Of a stretch of DNA of 64,000 nt, positions 50,972 through 60,643 are shown one piece after another. Every line of letters starts with the position of its first letter. Positions within the stretch are counted from its first letter, which is position 1. The DNA lies in contig JAFXTN010000008.1 in NCBI GenBank assembly GCA_017535785.1, forward strand, positions 186,001 through 250,000. The letters are read 5' to 3'. The notes under the pieces were generated by a model. That model was not told the DNA's origin and searched no databases. It saw only the letters and a program-made list of their open reading frames with translations. Position numbers and translations under genes: made by a program. Source of the stretch: Butyrivibrio sp. (GTDB lineage: Bacteria > Bacillota > Clostridia > Lachnospirales > Lachnospiraceae).

Positions 50972-53270
50972 AAAAAGGATACTTTGGTTATTTAATCATA
51001 CTTCACTTAGAAAATTTGAATTACCACTTTTGATAGAGATGGGATATGAAGTATATTGTCCGAAGAAATTTGGGTTTGCATATGGGGATAGAAGTGCGTC
51101 TGTTTCTTATGAATATGATGAATCATTGTCTATTCCGAAGGATATTCTTGACAAGCTGAATGAAGTGGATTTTTACAAGAAAATAGATGCAGAAGTTGTC
51201 GAAATATTAAATAAATATTTTGATATGGCGTTTTGTGCCCTTACTAGGGAGCCTTTTCGAACGATTATTTATAAGTTTAAAGGTGCGATTATTTTACATG
51301 CTTTCGGATTGGAAGAAAAAGAGAGCTATGCTAGTGTGCTTCAGTTCTTATATGGGCATCAAGTGCTTTCTCAGATAAAAAAAATTAGTAATAGATTTTG
51401 GTTTAGTCAAACTTATGAAAACCTAGCAGAAAACGAACCGGAAATTATTAGCAGAAGAGCACTCTATATGCCTTTGGGATTAGGTGGAGATAGAAGCGAA
51501 AGCTGGACCGGTGGAGAAAAAGAAATCTTTTTTGTTGGACCCAAAATTAAGACTGATGTGTATTATCGGAATGTTTATAATGATTTTTGTGAGAATTTTG
51601 GAGATATACCACATTATATTGGGGGCGGACAATTGATTGAGGTTGATGACGATAATACAGTATTGGGATTTCAACCTAGGGATAAGTTTGAATATAATAT
51701 GAAGCATTTGGCTGCTATGTATTATCATTCCCGAGAACCTAGGCACCTTCATTATCATCCGCTTGAAGCAGTTGAATATGGAATGCCACTTATATTTATG
51801 TCGGGGGGAATGTTAGATAGGCTTGGTGGAGAGAGCCTTCCTGGAAGATGCAAGACAATAAAAGAGGCCAGACGTAAATTGATTAAATTATCGAGAGGCG
51901 ATAAGAGGCTGGCAAATAGAATAATAAAATCTCAGAGAGTTTTGCTAGATACATTTCAAAAAGAATACGCTATTCCATATTGGAAAGAAGCTATGGAGAA
52001 AATTACAGCTTCTTTACCTAATAAGGATAGAGGCAAATCAAGCGTAAGACGTGTTGCTGTGATATTGCCAGACGCCTATAAAGGTGGAGTGTTGGATTAT
52101 TCATTAAGATTTTGCAGATCGATAAAGAATGGAGTAGAAGAAAATAATGATAAATGTGAAGTCACATTTGTCTATCCTGACAATGTGATTTTAGATGATA
52201 ATTTTGAAATAGAAAGCTTGTATAAAGAAGGTATAGAACTTAGAAGATTTAAAGCAGAATATAGGGATACTGAATGGATAAAAAAATATTATATTACACA
52301 AGGATTCGGAGACGATCCGCGTTGTGTTACTTTAAATGGAGAGGTTTGTATTCTAAAAGATGGCATGAATGATATGGGGGATTTTGATTATGCCTTTATT
52401 ATGTCAGATCAATCACCGATAGCGGCTCCTATTTTTTTGAATATCCCACATGCATTTGTTGCTCATGACTATATTCAGCATTATGTTCCAGGAGTAATTT
52501 CAGATAAGTCTGATTTTATAAAGATGGTAAATCAGCGATGTGCTGATTATGTATTAGTAACTTCTGAACCAAGTAAGCGAGATGCAGCTACATACGCCGG
52601 ACTAAGAGAGGATATGGTAGTTCTTACTCCATACATGCTAGAGAGCTTTAGTTGCGACAATATACCTGATTCAAGTGAGAAAGATTATTTTGTGTGGTCA
52701 ACTAATATTTCAAAGCACAAGAACCATATTACTGCTCTTAAAGCATTGTCAAAGTATTATGCGGATGGAGGAAAGTTAGACTGTTATATTACAGGGGTAA
52801 ATACTGAATGTTTTGAATCGGATACTGACGTTCCTGATATTGTTGCTGATTATGTTAAAAGGGTGAGGTCAATAATAGAAGAAGACGAGAATCTAAAAAA
52901 TAGAATTGTTATTAAAGGCAATATGCCCAAAGATAAGTATTTTTGCTTGTTGAAAAAGGCTTCTTTCATTTTTCATCCTGGATATGGTGATAATGGGAAT
53001 GCTTCGATATATGATGCGGCTGTTATGGGAGTGCCGGGACTTTCAAGTGATTATCCTGCAATGAGATATTTTTCGGATTTTATTGAAGCACCAATTCATT
53101 ATATGAATCCATTTGATGTAATGGATATTTCTAGGGCTTTAGAGGATATGGAATATAACTGTCAGAATTATAAGAAAGAAATGCCTAGTTTAGATGATAT
53201 AAAAAAAGCTGATTATCATAGCAAGGGACAATTGCTCTATAGCATAGTAAAGGAAATAGCTGATATATGA
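50964..53270 (+). CDS. Two-module glycosyltransferase
   Basis: A 768-residue protein with two halves. N-terminal part (about 1-350): RILWLFNHTSLRKFELPLLIEMGYEVYCPK and HYHPLEAVEYGMPLIFMSGGMLDRLGG, GT-B-like and not closely placed. C-terminal part (about 360-768): RRVAVILPDAYKGGVLDYSLRF, ADYVLVTSEPSKRDAATYAG, FVWSTNISKHKNHITALKALSKYY and HPGYGDNGNASIYDAAVMGVPGLSSDYPAMRYF, a GT4-like module. Two transfers by one polypeptide are possible. It overlaps the ATPase gene and is coupled by ATGA to the next. Confidence 0.82.
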   Translation: MDKKRILWLFNHTSLRKFELPLLIEMGYEVYCPKKFGFAYGDRSASVSYEYDESLSIPKDILDKLNEVDFYKKIDAEVVEILNKYFDMAFCALTREPFRTIIYKFKGAIILHAFGLEEKESYASVLQFLYGHQVLSQIKKISNRFWFSQTYENLAENEPEIISRRALYMPLGLGGDRSESWTGGEKEIFFVGPKIKTDVYYRNVYNDFCENFGDIPHYIGGGQLIEVDDDNTVLGFQPRDKFEYNMKHLAAMYYHSREPRHLHYHPLEAVEYGMPLIFMSGGMLDRLGGESLPGRCKTIKEARRKLIKLSRGDKRLANRIIKSQRVLLDTFQKEYAIPYWKEAMEKITASLPNKDRGKSSVRRVAVILPDAYKGGVLDYSLRFCRSIKNGVEENNDKCEVTFVYPDNVILDDNFEIESLYKEGIELRRFKAEYRDTEWIKKYYITQGFGDDPRCVTLNGEVCILKDGMNDMGDFDYAFIMSDQSPIAAPIFLNIPHAFVAHDYIQHYVPGVISDKSDFIKMVNQRCADYVLVTSEPSKRDAATYAGLREDMVVLTPYMLESFSCDNIPDSSEKDYFVWSTNISKHKNHITALKALSKYYADGGKLDCYITGVNTECFESDTDVPDIVADYVKRVRSIIEEDENLKNRIVIKGNMPKDKYFCLLKKASFIFHPGYGDNGNASIYDAAVMGVPGLSSDYPAMRYFSDFIEAPIHYMNPFDVMDISRALEDMEYNCQNYKKEMPSLDDIKKADYHSKGQLLYSIVKEIADI

Positions 53271-54820
53271 AATTAGGAATATTCATAAATTATGCGCCTA
53301 ATACTGAGATGAGAAAAGAGGGACTCGGTAGGTATCTTGGTGGGCTTATTAATGGCTTCATAGATAGTTCAAATGAAGTAACTATAGTATGCCCTATTTG
53401 GAGTGCAGAAAATGTAAAAAAATTATTGGGTGATTTTGGAAAAAAGGATAGTGATTATACTATTGTTACAAACAAAAGGGCCCCTATTGCTTTAGGCATT
53501 TATAAAGTCCTAAAAAAAATCGGAAAACCAAAAATAAAAAAAGAGAACAAAATGAAAAGGCTCCTTAAGGATGGTATAAAGGAGCAAATAAGGAATCTGG
53601 CCAAACAGGATAATATAATCATCTTTATAATAGAGATTATTATAATGGGAATTTTGTCTTTCCCTGTTATATTGCTACTGCTAATTGCTCGCTTATTTAG
53701 AAAAATAATGAGAGTGATAAGAAGGATTATAAAGATTGATATCAGAACTAAAATCAAAGAAAGCGTAAGAAAGTGCGCTGATTTGGTGGCGGAGGAAGTA
53801 ATGCAGTATTCCGCCAAAAAATTAGTGAATATGATTAATAGTAGTGTAGATAAGCAAGATATATGGTATGTTCCTGCATTGTTTTGGCCACAGGTAAATG
53901 ATATAAAAGACCAAAAGGTAGTCATCAATGTACCAGATTTAGTGACAGAGAATTTTGCTTCAAGTTTTTCTGATTATAATGATCCAAAACAAACAAAGTT
54001 ATGTAGAAGGACTATTCAAAACGGGAAGTATTTTATCACATATTGTGAATTTGTTGGTGAAGAGTTATTGGAGCGCGAATTTGGAATTGAAGCAAGAAGG
54101 TGGAAAGCAATATATCACTCGAATCATGATTTGAGCAAATATATTGAGATCAGTGAAGATGTTGCAAGGCAGATGAATGTTGATAACAATCTTACACATG
54201 TATTTGCCAAAGCGATTATTCCTTCGATAGGGGTAATAACACCATTGATTAATGGTGGACATTTAGCTGAAGCAGAATATATTTTCTATTCATCACAATG
54301 GCGACCTAATAAAAACATGCTAAATTTGATAAAAGCTCATGAATACCTTATTAGGAAAAGATTCAGGCATGAAAAATTGGTTCTGACTGGAAATATATAT
54401 AATTCTAAAGAATTGGAAAAGTATATAGATGATCATGATTTGAGAGAAGAAGTGTTAATATGTCATGGAGTATCTATGCAGCAACTTGCAGCTTTATATT
54501 GTTGCGCAAAGTTAGTTGTTAATCCTACATTATATGAGGGAGGATTTCCATTTACGTTTGGGGAGGGGATGTCAGTAGGCACGCCGTCGATTATGAGTGA
54601 TATTCCCCAAGTAAGACGAGTACTAGAACCAGCGGAGTTAGAAGAGATTATGTTTAATCCAAGAAATTATTTGGCCATAGCTGAAAAGATGGATTGGGCA
54701 CTTGATAATTTGGATTATTTGACGGAGAAAGAAAAAACACTTTACAATCAGATGGCTAAGCGCAAGGACAATATTGTAGCGGAAGAGTATATAAAAGCAT
54801 TTGAACAATTTGTTTCTTGA
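53267..54820 (+). CDS. GT4-like glycosyltransferase with internal membrane segment
   Basis: A 517-residue protein. GT-B halves flank an unusual insertion: after LGIFINYAPNTEMRKEGLGRYLGGL (about 2-26) residues about 95-190 are basic and contain a hydrophobic segment IIIFIIEIIIMGILSFPVILLLLIARLF followed by Arg/Lys-rich helices. The C-terminal half has YSSQWRPNKNMLNLIKAHEYL and PTLYEGGFPFTFGEGMSVGTPSIMSDIPQVRR, a GT4 mark. The insertion probably anchors the enzyme to the membrane. ATGA overlap upstream. Confidence 0.85.
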   Translation: MKLGIFINYAPNTEMRKEGLGRYLGGLINGFIDSSNEVTIVCPIWSAENVKKLLGDFGKKDSDYTIVTNKRAPIALGIYKVLKKIGKPKIKKENKMKRLLKDGIKEQIRNLAKQDNIIIFIIEIIIMGILSFPVILLLLIARLFRKIMRVIRRIIKIDIRTKIKESVRKCADLVAEEVMQYSAKKLVNMINSSVDKQDIWYVPALFWPQVNDIKDQKVVINVPDLVTENFASSFSDYNDPKQTKLCRRTIQNGKYFITYCEFVGEELLEREFGIEARRWKAIYHSNHDLSKYIEISEDVARQMNVDNNLTHVFAKAIIPSIGVITPLINGGHLAEAEYIFYSSQWRPNKNMLNLIKAHEYLIRKRFRHEKLVLTGNIYNSKELEKYIDDHDLREEVLICHGVSMQQLAALYCCAKLVVNPTLYEGGFPFTFGEGMSVGTPSIMSDIPQVRRVLEPAELEEIMFNPRNYLAIAEKMDWALDNLDYLTEKEKTLYNQMAKRKDNIVAEEYIKAFEQFVS

Positions 54821-54877
54821 ATGACGAATTAAACGTTTGGTAGAGTATAGAAAATTGATAAGGAAGGTAAAAAACTA

Positions 54878-55966
54878 ATGAAAACAGCACTTATAACAGG
54901 TATTACAGGACAGGATGGATCATATCTTGCAGAGTTTCTTCTTGAGAAAGGGTATGATGTTCATGGTATTATTAGAAGATCATCTGTAGATTTTCGTGAA
55001 AGGATTGCTCACCTTGAGGGCCAGCCTAATTTTCATCTTCATTACGGAGATCTCGGTGATTCAATGAGCATCATCGGTATCGTGTCCAAGGTTCGTCCCG
55101 ATGAGATATACAACCTCGCAGCACAGTCACACGTTCAGGTATCATTCGATTCACCTGAGTTTACAGCTGATGTCGATGCTACGGGTGTACTTAGAGTTCT
55201 TGAAGCTGTTCGTCAGTGCGGTCTTACAGAGACATGCCGTATCTATCAGGCTTCAACTTCGGAATTATACGGAAAAGTTGAGGAGGTTCCTCAGAATGAG
55301 AACACTCCTTTCCATCCATACAGCCCTTATGCGGTTGCCAAGCTCTATGGTTTCTGGATCGTAAAAGAGTACAGAGAAGCTTACAACATGTTCTGCTGCT
55401 CGGGTATTCTTTTTAACCACGAGTCAGAGCGCCGCGGCGAGACTTTCGTTACACGTAAGATCACACTTGCAGCAGCACGTATCGCACAGGGCAAGCAGGA
55501 GAAACTTTATCTTGGTAATCTCTCAAGTCTTCGTGACTGGGGTTATGCCAAGGATTATGTTGAGTGTATGTGGCTTATCCTTCAGAATGACAAGCCTGAG
55601 GACTTTGTTATCGCAACAGGCGTTCAGCACTCTGTTCGTGAGTTTGCACAGCTTGCATTCCACTATGCGGGCATTGAGCTTGAGTTCAAGGGCGAGGGCG
55701 CTGACGAGAAGGGTTACGACAAGGCTACAGGAAAGGTACTCATCGAGGTATCACCTGATTTCTACAGACCTACAGACGTTGTTAACCTTTGGGGCGATCC
55801 CAGCAAGGCAAAAGAGAAACTCCACTGGAATCCTCAGACCACTTCTTTTGAACAGCTTGTAAAGATCATGGTTGAGCACGATATGGCTAAGGTTGCCGTT
55901 GAGAGAGCAAACGAGCACGTAGAATTTAACCTTGCGGAGTTCCTTGAAAAGGGCATTGATAAGTGA
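54878..55966 (+). CDS. gmd: GDP-mannose 4,6-dehydratase
   Basis: Forms GDP-4-keto-6-deoxymannose from GDP-mannose, giving access to GDP-perosamine, fucose or rhamnose. The 362-residue SDR protein has [34 protein letters not shown] (NAD-binding TGxxGQDGSY), [54 protein letters not shown] (Tyr-x3-Lys) and [27 protein letters not shown] precedes ATG 54878. The codon use is more GC-rich than its neighbours on both sides. Confidence 0.96.
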   Translation: MKTALITGITGQDGSYLAEFLLEKGYDVHGIIRRSSVDFRERIAHLEGQPNFHLHYGDLGDSMSIIGIVSKVRPDEIYNLAAQSHVQVSFDSPEFTADVDATGVLRVLEAVRQCGLTETCRIYQASTSELYGKVEEVPQNENTPFHPYSPYAVAKLYGFWIVKEYREAYNMFCCSGILFNHESERRGETFVTRKITLAAARIAQGKQEKLYLGNLSSLRDWGYAKDYVECMWLILQNDKPEDFVIATGVQHSVREFAQLAFHYAGIELEFKGEGADEKGYDKATGKVLIEVSPDFYRPTDVVNLWGDPSKAKEKLHWNPQTTSFEQLVKIMVEHDMAKVAVERANEHVEFNLAEFLEKGIDK

Positions 55967-56015
55967 TTTACTTAATAGCAATTGAAAAAATATATCTTAT
56001 GAGGGAAACGATACT

Positions 56016-58730
56016 ATGAACATAATTGCTAAAAAGGTCGATGTCTTTACGGAAAAGAAAATATTCTATTTTCTGCTTTTTTTGTTTTATTTTGTTTTGA
56101 CTTTTCTATTATACACTGATTATATTTCAGGTGATTTAATACCACTAAGTGGTGATGGATGTGGTTATCTTAATATCTTTTATTTCACAAGGCAATGCTT
56201 TCTTGAAGGAAGATTGCCTTTGTGGAATTCTCTTATGAATGCCGGTAGACCATTTATAACGGATTTTACCAATTGTGTTTTTTATCCTATTAGAATTTTA
56301 TTTTCTTTTTTGGATACAAAATGGTTTTTTTATTGTTTCTATTCTTGGCATATAGCATTTGGTGCTACGACCTTCTCGCTGTATTTAAAAGAAGTTGAAT
56401 GCGAGAAGTGGGTATCTATTGTATTTAGTTTGGCTTATTATTTCTCAATATGCCTTGGAGGATTCAGAAAAACACATTTATTGATTATTACTACTACTAT
56501 ATGGCTGCCTTCTATATTACTGTTCATTGAAAAATTCTATAGAACAAAAAAGAATTACTATTTGTACATATCCTCTTTGATTATGGCTATACAGTTTATG
56601 GCCGGGTTTCCTCAGGATGCGCTTTATTCGGATATTATAGCCGGATTGTATATCATCGCGCTGGAAATAAGATATAAATTTCCAATCATTACATGGATTA
56701 GGTCTATTGTTGCGTGGGGATTATTTTATATAGGTTTTATTTTGGCAGGTATAATTCCTTTTGCGGAGATGGTTTTGACTTATTCCAAAGGAGATGCGGC
56801 CGGCTTAACTTTTGAGCAGTTCTGTTCATTTTCATTTGAACCGCAAAAACTGATTTTAGTATTATGTCCCACTTTTTTTGGTGAAAAGCCAGGAGGAACT
56901 TTGGGGATGTTTTCACTGGAAATTTTTTTAGGTACGATAATTCTATCCTTGTTAATATATTCATTTTTTAGATGTATTAATAATAGACAAATCGTAATTT
57001 ACCTTGTTTTTTTAATGGGTTCAATAATTTATGCATGCAGCGGAGAAATTGGCTTTTTGGCACGCTTTTTGTATAAAATACCTGTGTTAAATTCATTCAG
57101 GTGTTCGCACAGAATTCTATTTGTTTATACATTTTTCGGTTTAGTAATAGCGTCTCTTTCACTTAGCGAATTATTGAAAGATAAAAAGGAGTTAAGGGTC
57201 TTTGTTAGGATATTAATAGGCGAATTGACTGTATTATCGGTTATATGTATTATTGATTTTTTCATTGCCCAAAATACCGGCTTGGAAATATCGCTGTATG
57301 ATGAAATTAGAACAAAGTATCTGAAAACTCTTATAGTATTATCAGTTGCTATAATTAGTAGTTGGTATATATATAAGTGTGATAAAAAAAACGAGTGGTT
57401 ATTAATAACAATGTGTATCGGTATGGTCGTTATTGATACTTTTCCATATTGGAAACAAGCATCATATTATGATATGAAAATGTTTGGCGTCGATACAAAA
57501 GAGGAGACATTTCTTGTTGAACATAAAGATGAAGGAAAAGTATTACTTGCTAGCCCATATATAGATGGTGACTATGTAAGTGCGATTTCTACAAGTTTTG
57601 CATTGTCTCTGGGGATACAAGGGATCAATTCATATTCTACAATTAATAATCCAAAGCTGAGCAGATTATTGACATCAGAAGATATAGTTGAGCCTCAGTT
57701 TAATTTTTCCGGTTTATATACCGGCTTTCCTGAGATTCAATTGAATCTGATGCAAGATAATGATATATTATCGATGCTTGGGATTAAATATATAATCGAC
57801 CAAGAAAAAATAGTTCAGGATGAAAAGGAACTTGCAATCGAGTCTGAAATAAATAGGGTAGAAGATGTAATTGTGAATATATCTCGCATTGATATATTGA
57901 AAAGTATTGATACGGGGATATATGGATATAAAGTTGATTTGCTTCCACATGAAGAGTATCGAATTTCATTTGATTATACAGGACCCGGTGATGTTGCAGA
58001 TTTATTTTATATAGACTTTTGCGGAGAAAATGATTATGATTCGCCTATGCAACAGAAATCTGTGAAATTAAGAACAGATAAAACTCATTATGAGTATGTA
58101 ATTAATAGTGGAGATATTCCTGATAGCGTTAAAACGATAGAAGCAAGATTGGTCACAATAAACACGTATAATGATTTCTCAATAGAGAATTTTAAGGTTG
58201 AGCAAGTTGAGTGTAAAAAGGTAGCAAATCCATATAGAAAAGTATTGGTAAATAATGGAGTTGAGATATATGAAAATAAAAATTGCAAACCGCTGATATA
58301 CTCAAATGGAGAAATTGTCGGAATATCGGATGCGGATTATGTATACGGTCATAACGAGGACTTTGATTTTGATGATGTTGATTATATAGTTGGTCATGAC
58401 TCGGTAAAATTTGCTCCTGCAGAAATTGATAATATAAAGTTCGATGGAAACAAAGCTTCAGCGATAGTTAATTGTTCAGAGAATTCGTTTATCAATTTTT
58501 CTCAGACATTTTATCCTGGTTGGCATGCATATGTAGATGGAAAACGAGTGAAATTATATGAAGTTAACGGATATATTCAGGGGTGTGAAGTGCCGAAGGG
58601 ACAGCATCAGATCTTGTTTAAATATATCCCTGTTTCATTGTATGTAGGAATGGCTTGTTCATTTGTAACATTAGCAATATGGCTTTTTATAATACAAAGG
58701 GAACGGAAACAAAAAAGTGAGGGAATATGA
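56016..58730 (+). CDS. YfhO-family polytopic membrane protein
   Basis: A 904-residue protein with about 11-12 hydrophobic segments in the first 485 residues (SGDLIPLSGDGCGYLNIFYFTRQCFLEGRLPLWNSLMNAGRPF near the start is the YfhO/GT-C first-loop pattern), and a large soluble C-terminal domain closing with FINFSQTFYPGWHAYVDGKRVKLYEVNGYIQG and a final membrane helix (about 870-895). YfhO proteins are GT-C-like and help glycosylate teichoic acids or surface glycans at the outer face. Coupled by ATGA to a GtrB-like gene, a pairing used to add side sugars after export. Confidence 0.88.
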   Translation: MNIIAKKVDVFTEKKIFYFLLFLFYFVLTFLLYTDYISGDLIPLSGDGCGYLNIFYFTRQCFLEGRLPLWNSLMNAGRPFITDFTNCVFYPIRILFSFLDTKWFFYCFYSWHIAFGATTFSLYLKEVECEKWVSIVFSLAYYFSICLGGFRKTHLLIITTTIWLPSILLFIEKFYRTKKNYYLYISSLIMAIQFMAGFPQDALYSDIIAGLYIIALEIRYKFPIITWIRSIVAWGLFYIGFILAGIIPFAEMVLTYSKGDAAGLTFEQFCSFSFEPQKLILVLCPTFFGEKPGGTLGMFSLEIFLGTIILSLLIYSFFRCINNRQIVIYLVFLMGSIIYACSGEIGFLARFLYKIPVLNSFRCSHRILFVYTFFGLVIASLSLSELLKDKKELRVFVRILIGELTVLSVICIIDFFIAQNTGLEISLYDEIRTKYLKTLIVLSVAIISSWYIYKCDKKNEWLLITMCIGMVVIDTFPYWKQASYYDMKMFGVDTKEETFLVEHKDEGKVLLASPYIDGDYVSAISTSFALSLGIQGINSYSTINNPKLSRLLTSEDIVEPQFNFSGLYTGFPEIQLNLMQDNDILSMLGIKYIIDQEKIVQDEKELAIESEINRVEDVIVNISRIDILKSIDTGIYGYKVDLLPHEEYRISFDYTGPGDVADLFYIDFCGENDYDSPMQQKSVKLRTDKTHYEYVINSGDIPDSVKTIEARLVTINTYNDFSIENFKVEQVECKKVANPYRKVLVNNGVEIYENKNCKPLIYSNGEIVGISDADYVYGHNEDFDFDDVDYIVGHDSVKFAPAEIDNIKFDGNKASAIVNCSENSFINFSQTFYPGWHAYVDGKRVKLYEVNGYIQGCEVPKGQHQILFKYIPVSLYVGMACSFVTLAIWLFIIQRERKQKSEGI

Positions 58731-59662
58731 GAGTATCAATAATAATACCGGTATATTATAACGAAGACAATCTTCGACCATTGTATATCGATATAAAAGA
58801 AAAATTCATAGATAAAATTGATTATGAATATGAAATAGTAATGGTCAATGACGGATCAAAAGATAAAAGCTACAAAGTTATGCAAGAGCTGGCGGAAAGT
58901 GATAGCAATATTAAGATTATAAGCTTATCAAGAAATTTTGGCTCGCATGCAGCAATATTATGCGGCTTATCAAATTGTTCAGGTGATTGTGCTATAGTAA
59001 AAGCGGCAGATTTACAGGAACCTACAGAGTTAATGCTAGACATGATTGAAAAATGGAAAAGCGGAAGTAATGTTGTATTAGCAGTACGTGAAGGAAGAGA
59101 AGAATCTAAGGGGCAAACTTTTTTTGCTAATTTTTATTACAAGTTGGTTCAGAAGGCGGCTTTATCAAATATGCCCGATAAGGGATTTGATGTTTATCTG
59201 ATTGATAGAAAAGTAATAACTGTTCTGGAAAGCCTTGATGAAAAGAATAGTGCATTAACAGGACAGATTTTATGGAGTGGATTTAAGACAGGGATTGTTT
59301 ATTATACAAGAAAGGCAAGAGAGATCGGTACCAGCAGATGGACACTTAAGAAGAAAATCAGATTAGTCTCTGATACTCTGTTCAGCTTCTCTACGTTACC
59401 GATAAGGCTGCTTGAATTAGTAGGAGTGGCATCTTTCTTTATAGGAATCCTTTGGGCTATTTTTGTACTGGTTTCTAAGTTGGCAGGAAATATTCAGATA
59501 AGTGGATTTACTACTTTGTTTATTTTTAATCTGTTAAGTTTTGGAGTAACTATGATTTCAATGGGAATACTTGGCGAATACCTCTGGAGAACTTTTGATG
59601 CATCCAGAAGAAGACCGCCATATATAATCGAAGAGGGAAATCATATGGAGGAGGACAAATGA
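58727..59662 (+). CDS. GtrB-like polyprenyl-phosphate glycosyltransferase (GT2)
   Basis: Transfers a sugar to undecaprenyl phosphate for export. The 311-residue protein has a GT2 domain (VSIIIPVYYNEDNLRPLYIDI, VMVNDGSKDKSY, ISLSRNFGSHAAILCGLSNC, VKAADLQEPTELMLDMIEKW) and two C-terminal membrane segments (about 225-290) ended by LGEYLWRTFDASRRRPPYIIEE, the GtrB mark. Overlaps YfhO-like gene by ATGA and the GNAT gene likewise. Confidence 0.93.
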   Translation: MRVSIIIPVYYNEDNLRPLYIDIKEKFIDKIDYEYEIVMVNDGSKDKSYKVMQELAESDSNIKIISLSRNFGSHAAILCGLSNCSGDCAIVKAADLQEPTELMLDMIEKWKSGSNVVLAVREGREESKGQTFFANFYYKLVQKAALSNMPDKGFDVYLIDRKVITVLESLDEKNSALTGQILWSGFKTGIVYYTRKAREIGTSRWTLKKKIRLVSDTLFSFSTLPIRLLELVGVASFFIGILWAIFVLVSKLAGNIQISGFTTLFIFNLLSFGVTMISMGILGEYLWRTFDASRRRPPYIIEEGNHMEEDK

Positions 59663-60237
59663 TTTCACTTAGAGAATTGCAAGAAAAGGATGCCAAACTC
59701 ATGCTTGAGTGGATGCATGATGTTGATATACAAAAGGGATTTAAAAAGAATATGCTAGATGCAACGCTAGAGGATGCAAAGGCATTTTGCAAAAGATCCA
59801 AGATACCCGATGAGTTAAGTGATGGAGATAATTTGCATTTTGCAATAGTAAATGAAGAAGACGAGTATCTGGGAACAATCAGTTTAAAATCAATCAGTTT
59901 GGAAAATAGATCGGCTGAATATGCTATAACAACAAGGAAAACAGTCCAAGGTCAGGGAATTGCTAAAGAAGCAACTGGAATACTTCTGGAAAAAGCGTTT
60001 CATGAATATGGGTTACACAGAGTTTATCTAAGTGTATTTGCGGATAATTTGGCAGCAATTCATTTATATGAGCAGTGTGGATTCGTGTACGAAGGAGTAT
60101 TTAGAAAGCATCTTAAAAGAGATAATCAGTATGTTGACTGGCGATGGTACGGGATGCTAGAGGCAGAATATAATAAACAGTTATTCGAGCGTGATTTATC
60201 ATATTGTTATGATAAGAAAGGTATAAGAGATGAGTGA
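59659..60237 (+). CDS. GNAT-family acetyltransferase (RimJ/RimL-type)
   Basis: A 192-residue GNAT enzyme: SLRELQEKDAKLMLEWMHDV, AEYAITTRKTVQGQGIAKEATGILLEKAF (acetyl-CoA loop Q-G-x-G-I/A) and HRVYLSVFADNLAAIHLYEQCGFVYEGVFRKHLKRDNQYVD. Linked by ATGA to both neighbours. Near FdtA-like isomerase it probably N-acetylates an amino sugar nucleotide (as in PseH- or FdtC-like roles). The acceptor is unknown. Confidence 0.85.
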   Translation: MISLRELQEKDAKLMLEWMHDVDIQKGFKKNMLDATLEDAKAFCKRSKIPDELSDGDNLHFAIVNEEDEYLGTISLKSISLENRSAEYAITTRKTVQGQGIAKEATGILLEKAFHEYGLHRVYLSVFADNLAAIHLYEQCGFVYEGVFRKHLKRDNQYVDWRWYGMLEAEYNKQLFERDLSYCYDKKGIRDE

Positions 60238-60643
60238 AATACAGAAAGTTCAAATGATGGAGTTTTCACAAAAGGGAGATGAAAGAGGACACCTCGTTAT
60301 TGTTGAGGGAAATCAGGATATACCTTTTGATATAAGAAGAATTTTTTATATATATGGTTCTGACAAAGACGTAGTAAGAGGCCAGCATGCAAATAGGAAA
60401 ACTGAGTTTGTATTAATTAATGTTGCTGGTACCAGTAAAGTCAGAGTTTGTGATGGAAAAGGAAACGAGACGATATATTCTCTCGATAGGCCTCATACAG
60501 GAATATATCTTCCCAGAATGGTTTGGAAAGACATGTATGATTTCAGTGAGGATTCAGTTTTGTTATGTCTTGCAAGTGAACATTATGATTCGGAAGAATA
60601 TATTAGAAATTATGATGAATTTGTTAAAATAATCAATGAATGA
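60230..60643 (+). CDS. FdtA/QdtA-type sugar 3,4-ketoisomerase
   Basis: A 137-residue cupin: FSQKGDERGHLVIVEGNQDIPFDIRRIFYIYGSDKDVVRGQHANRKTEFVLINVAG with the RGQHAN..TEFV core and IYLPRMVWKDMYDFSEDSVLLCLASEHYDSEEYIRNYDEF near the end. The family turns dTDP-4-keto-6-deoxyglucose into the 3-keto isomer, leading to Fuc3N or Qui3N after an FdtB aminotransferase, which is not in the window. Coupled with the flanking genes. Confidence 0.9.
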   Translation: MSEIQKVQMMEFSQKGDERGHLVIVEGNQDIPFDIRRIFYIYGSDKDVVRGQHANRKTEFVLINVAGTSKVRVCDGKGNETIYSLDRPHTGIYLPRMVWKDMYDFSEDSVLLCLASEHYDSEEYIRNYDEFVKIINE

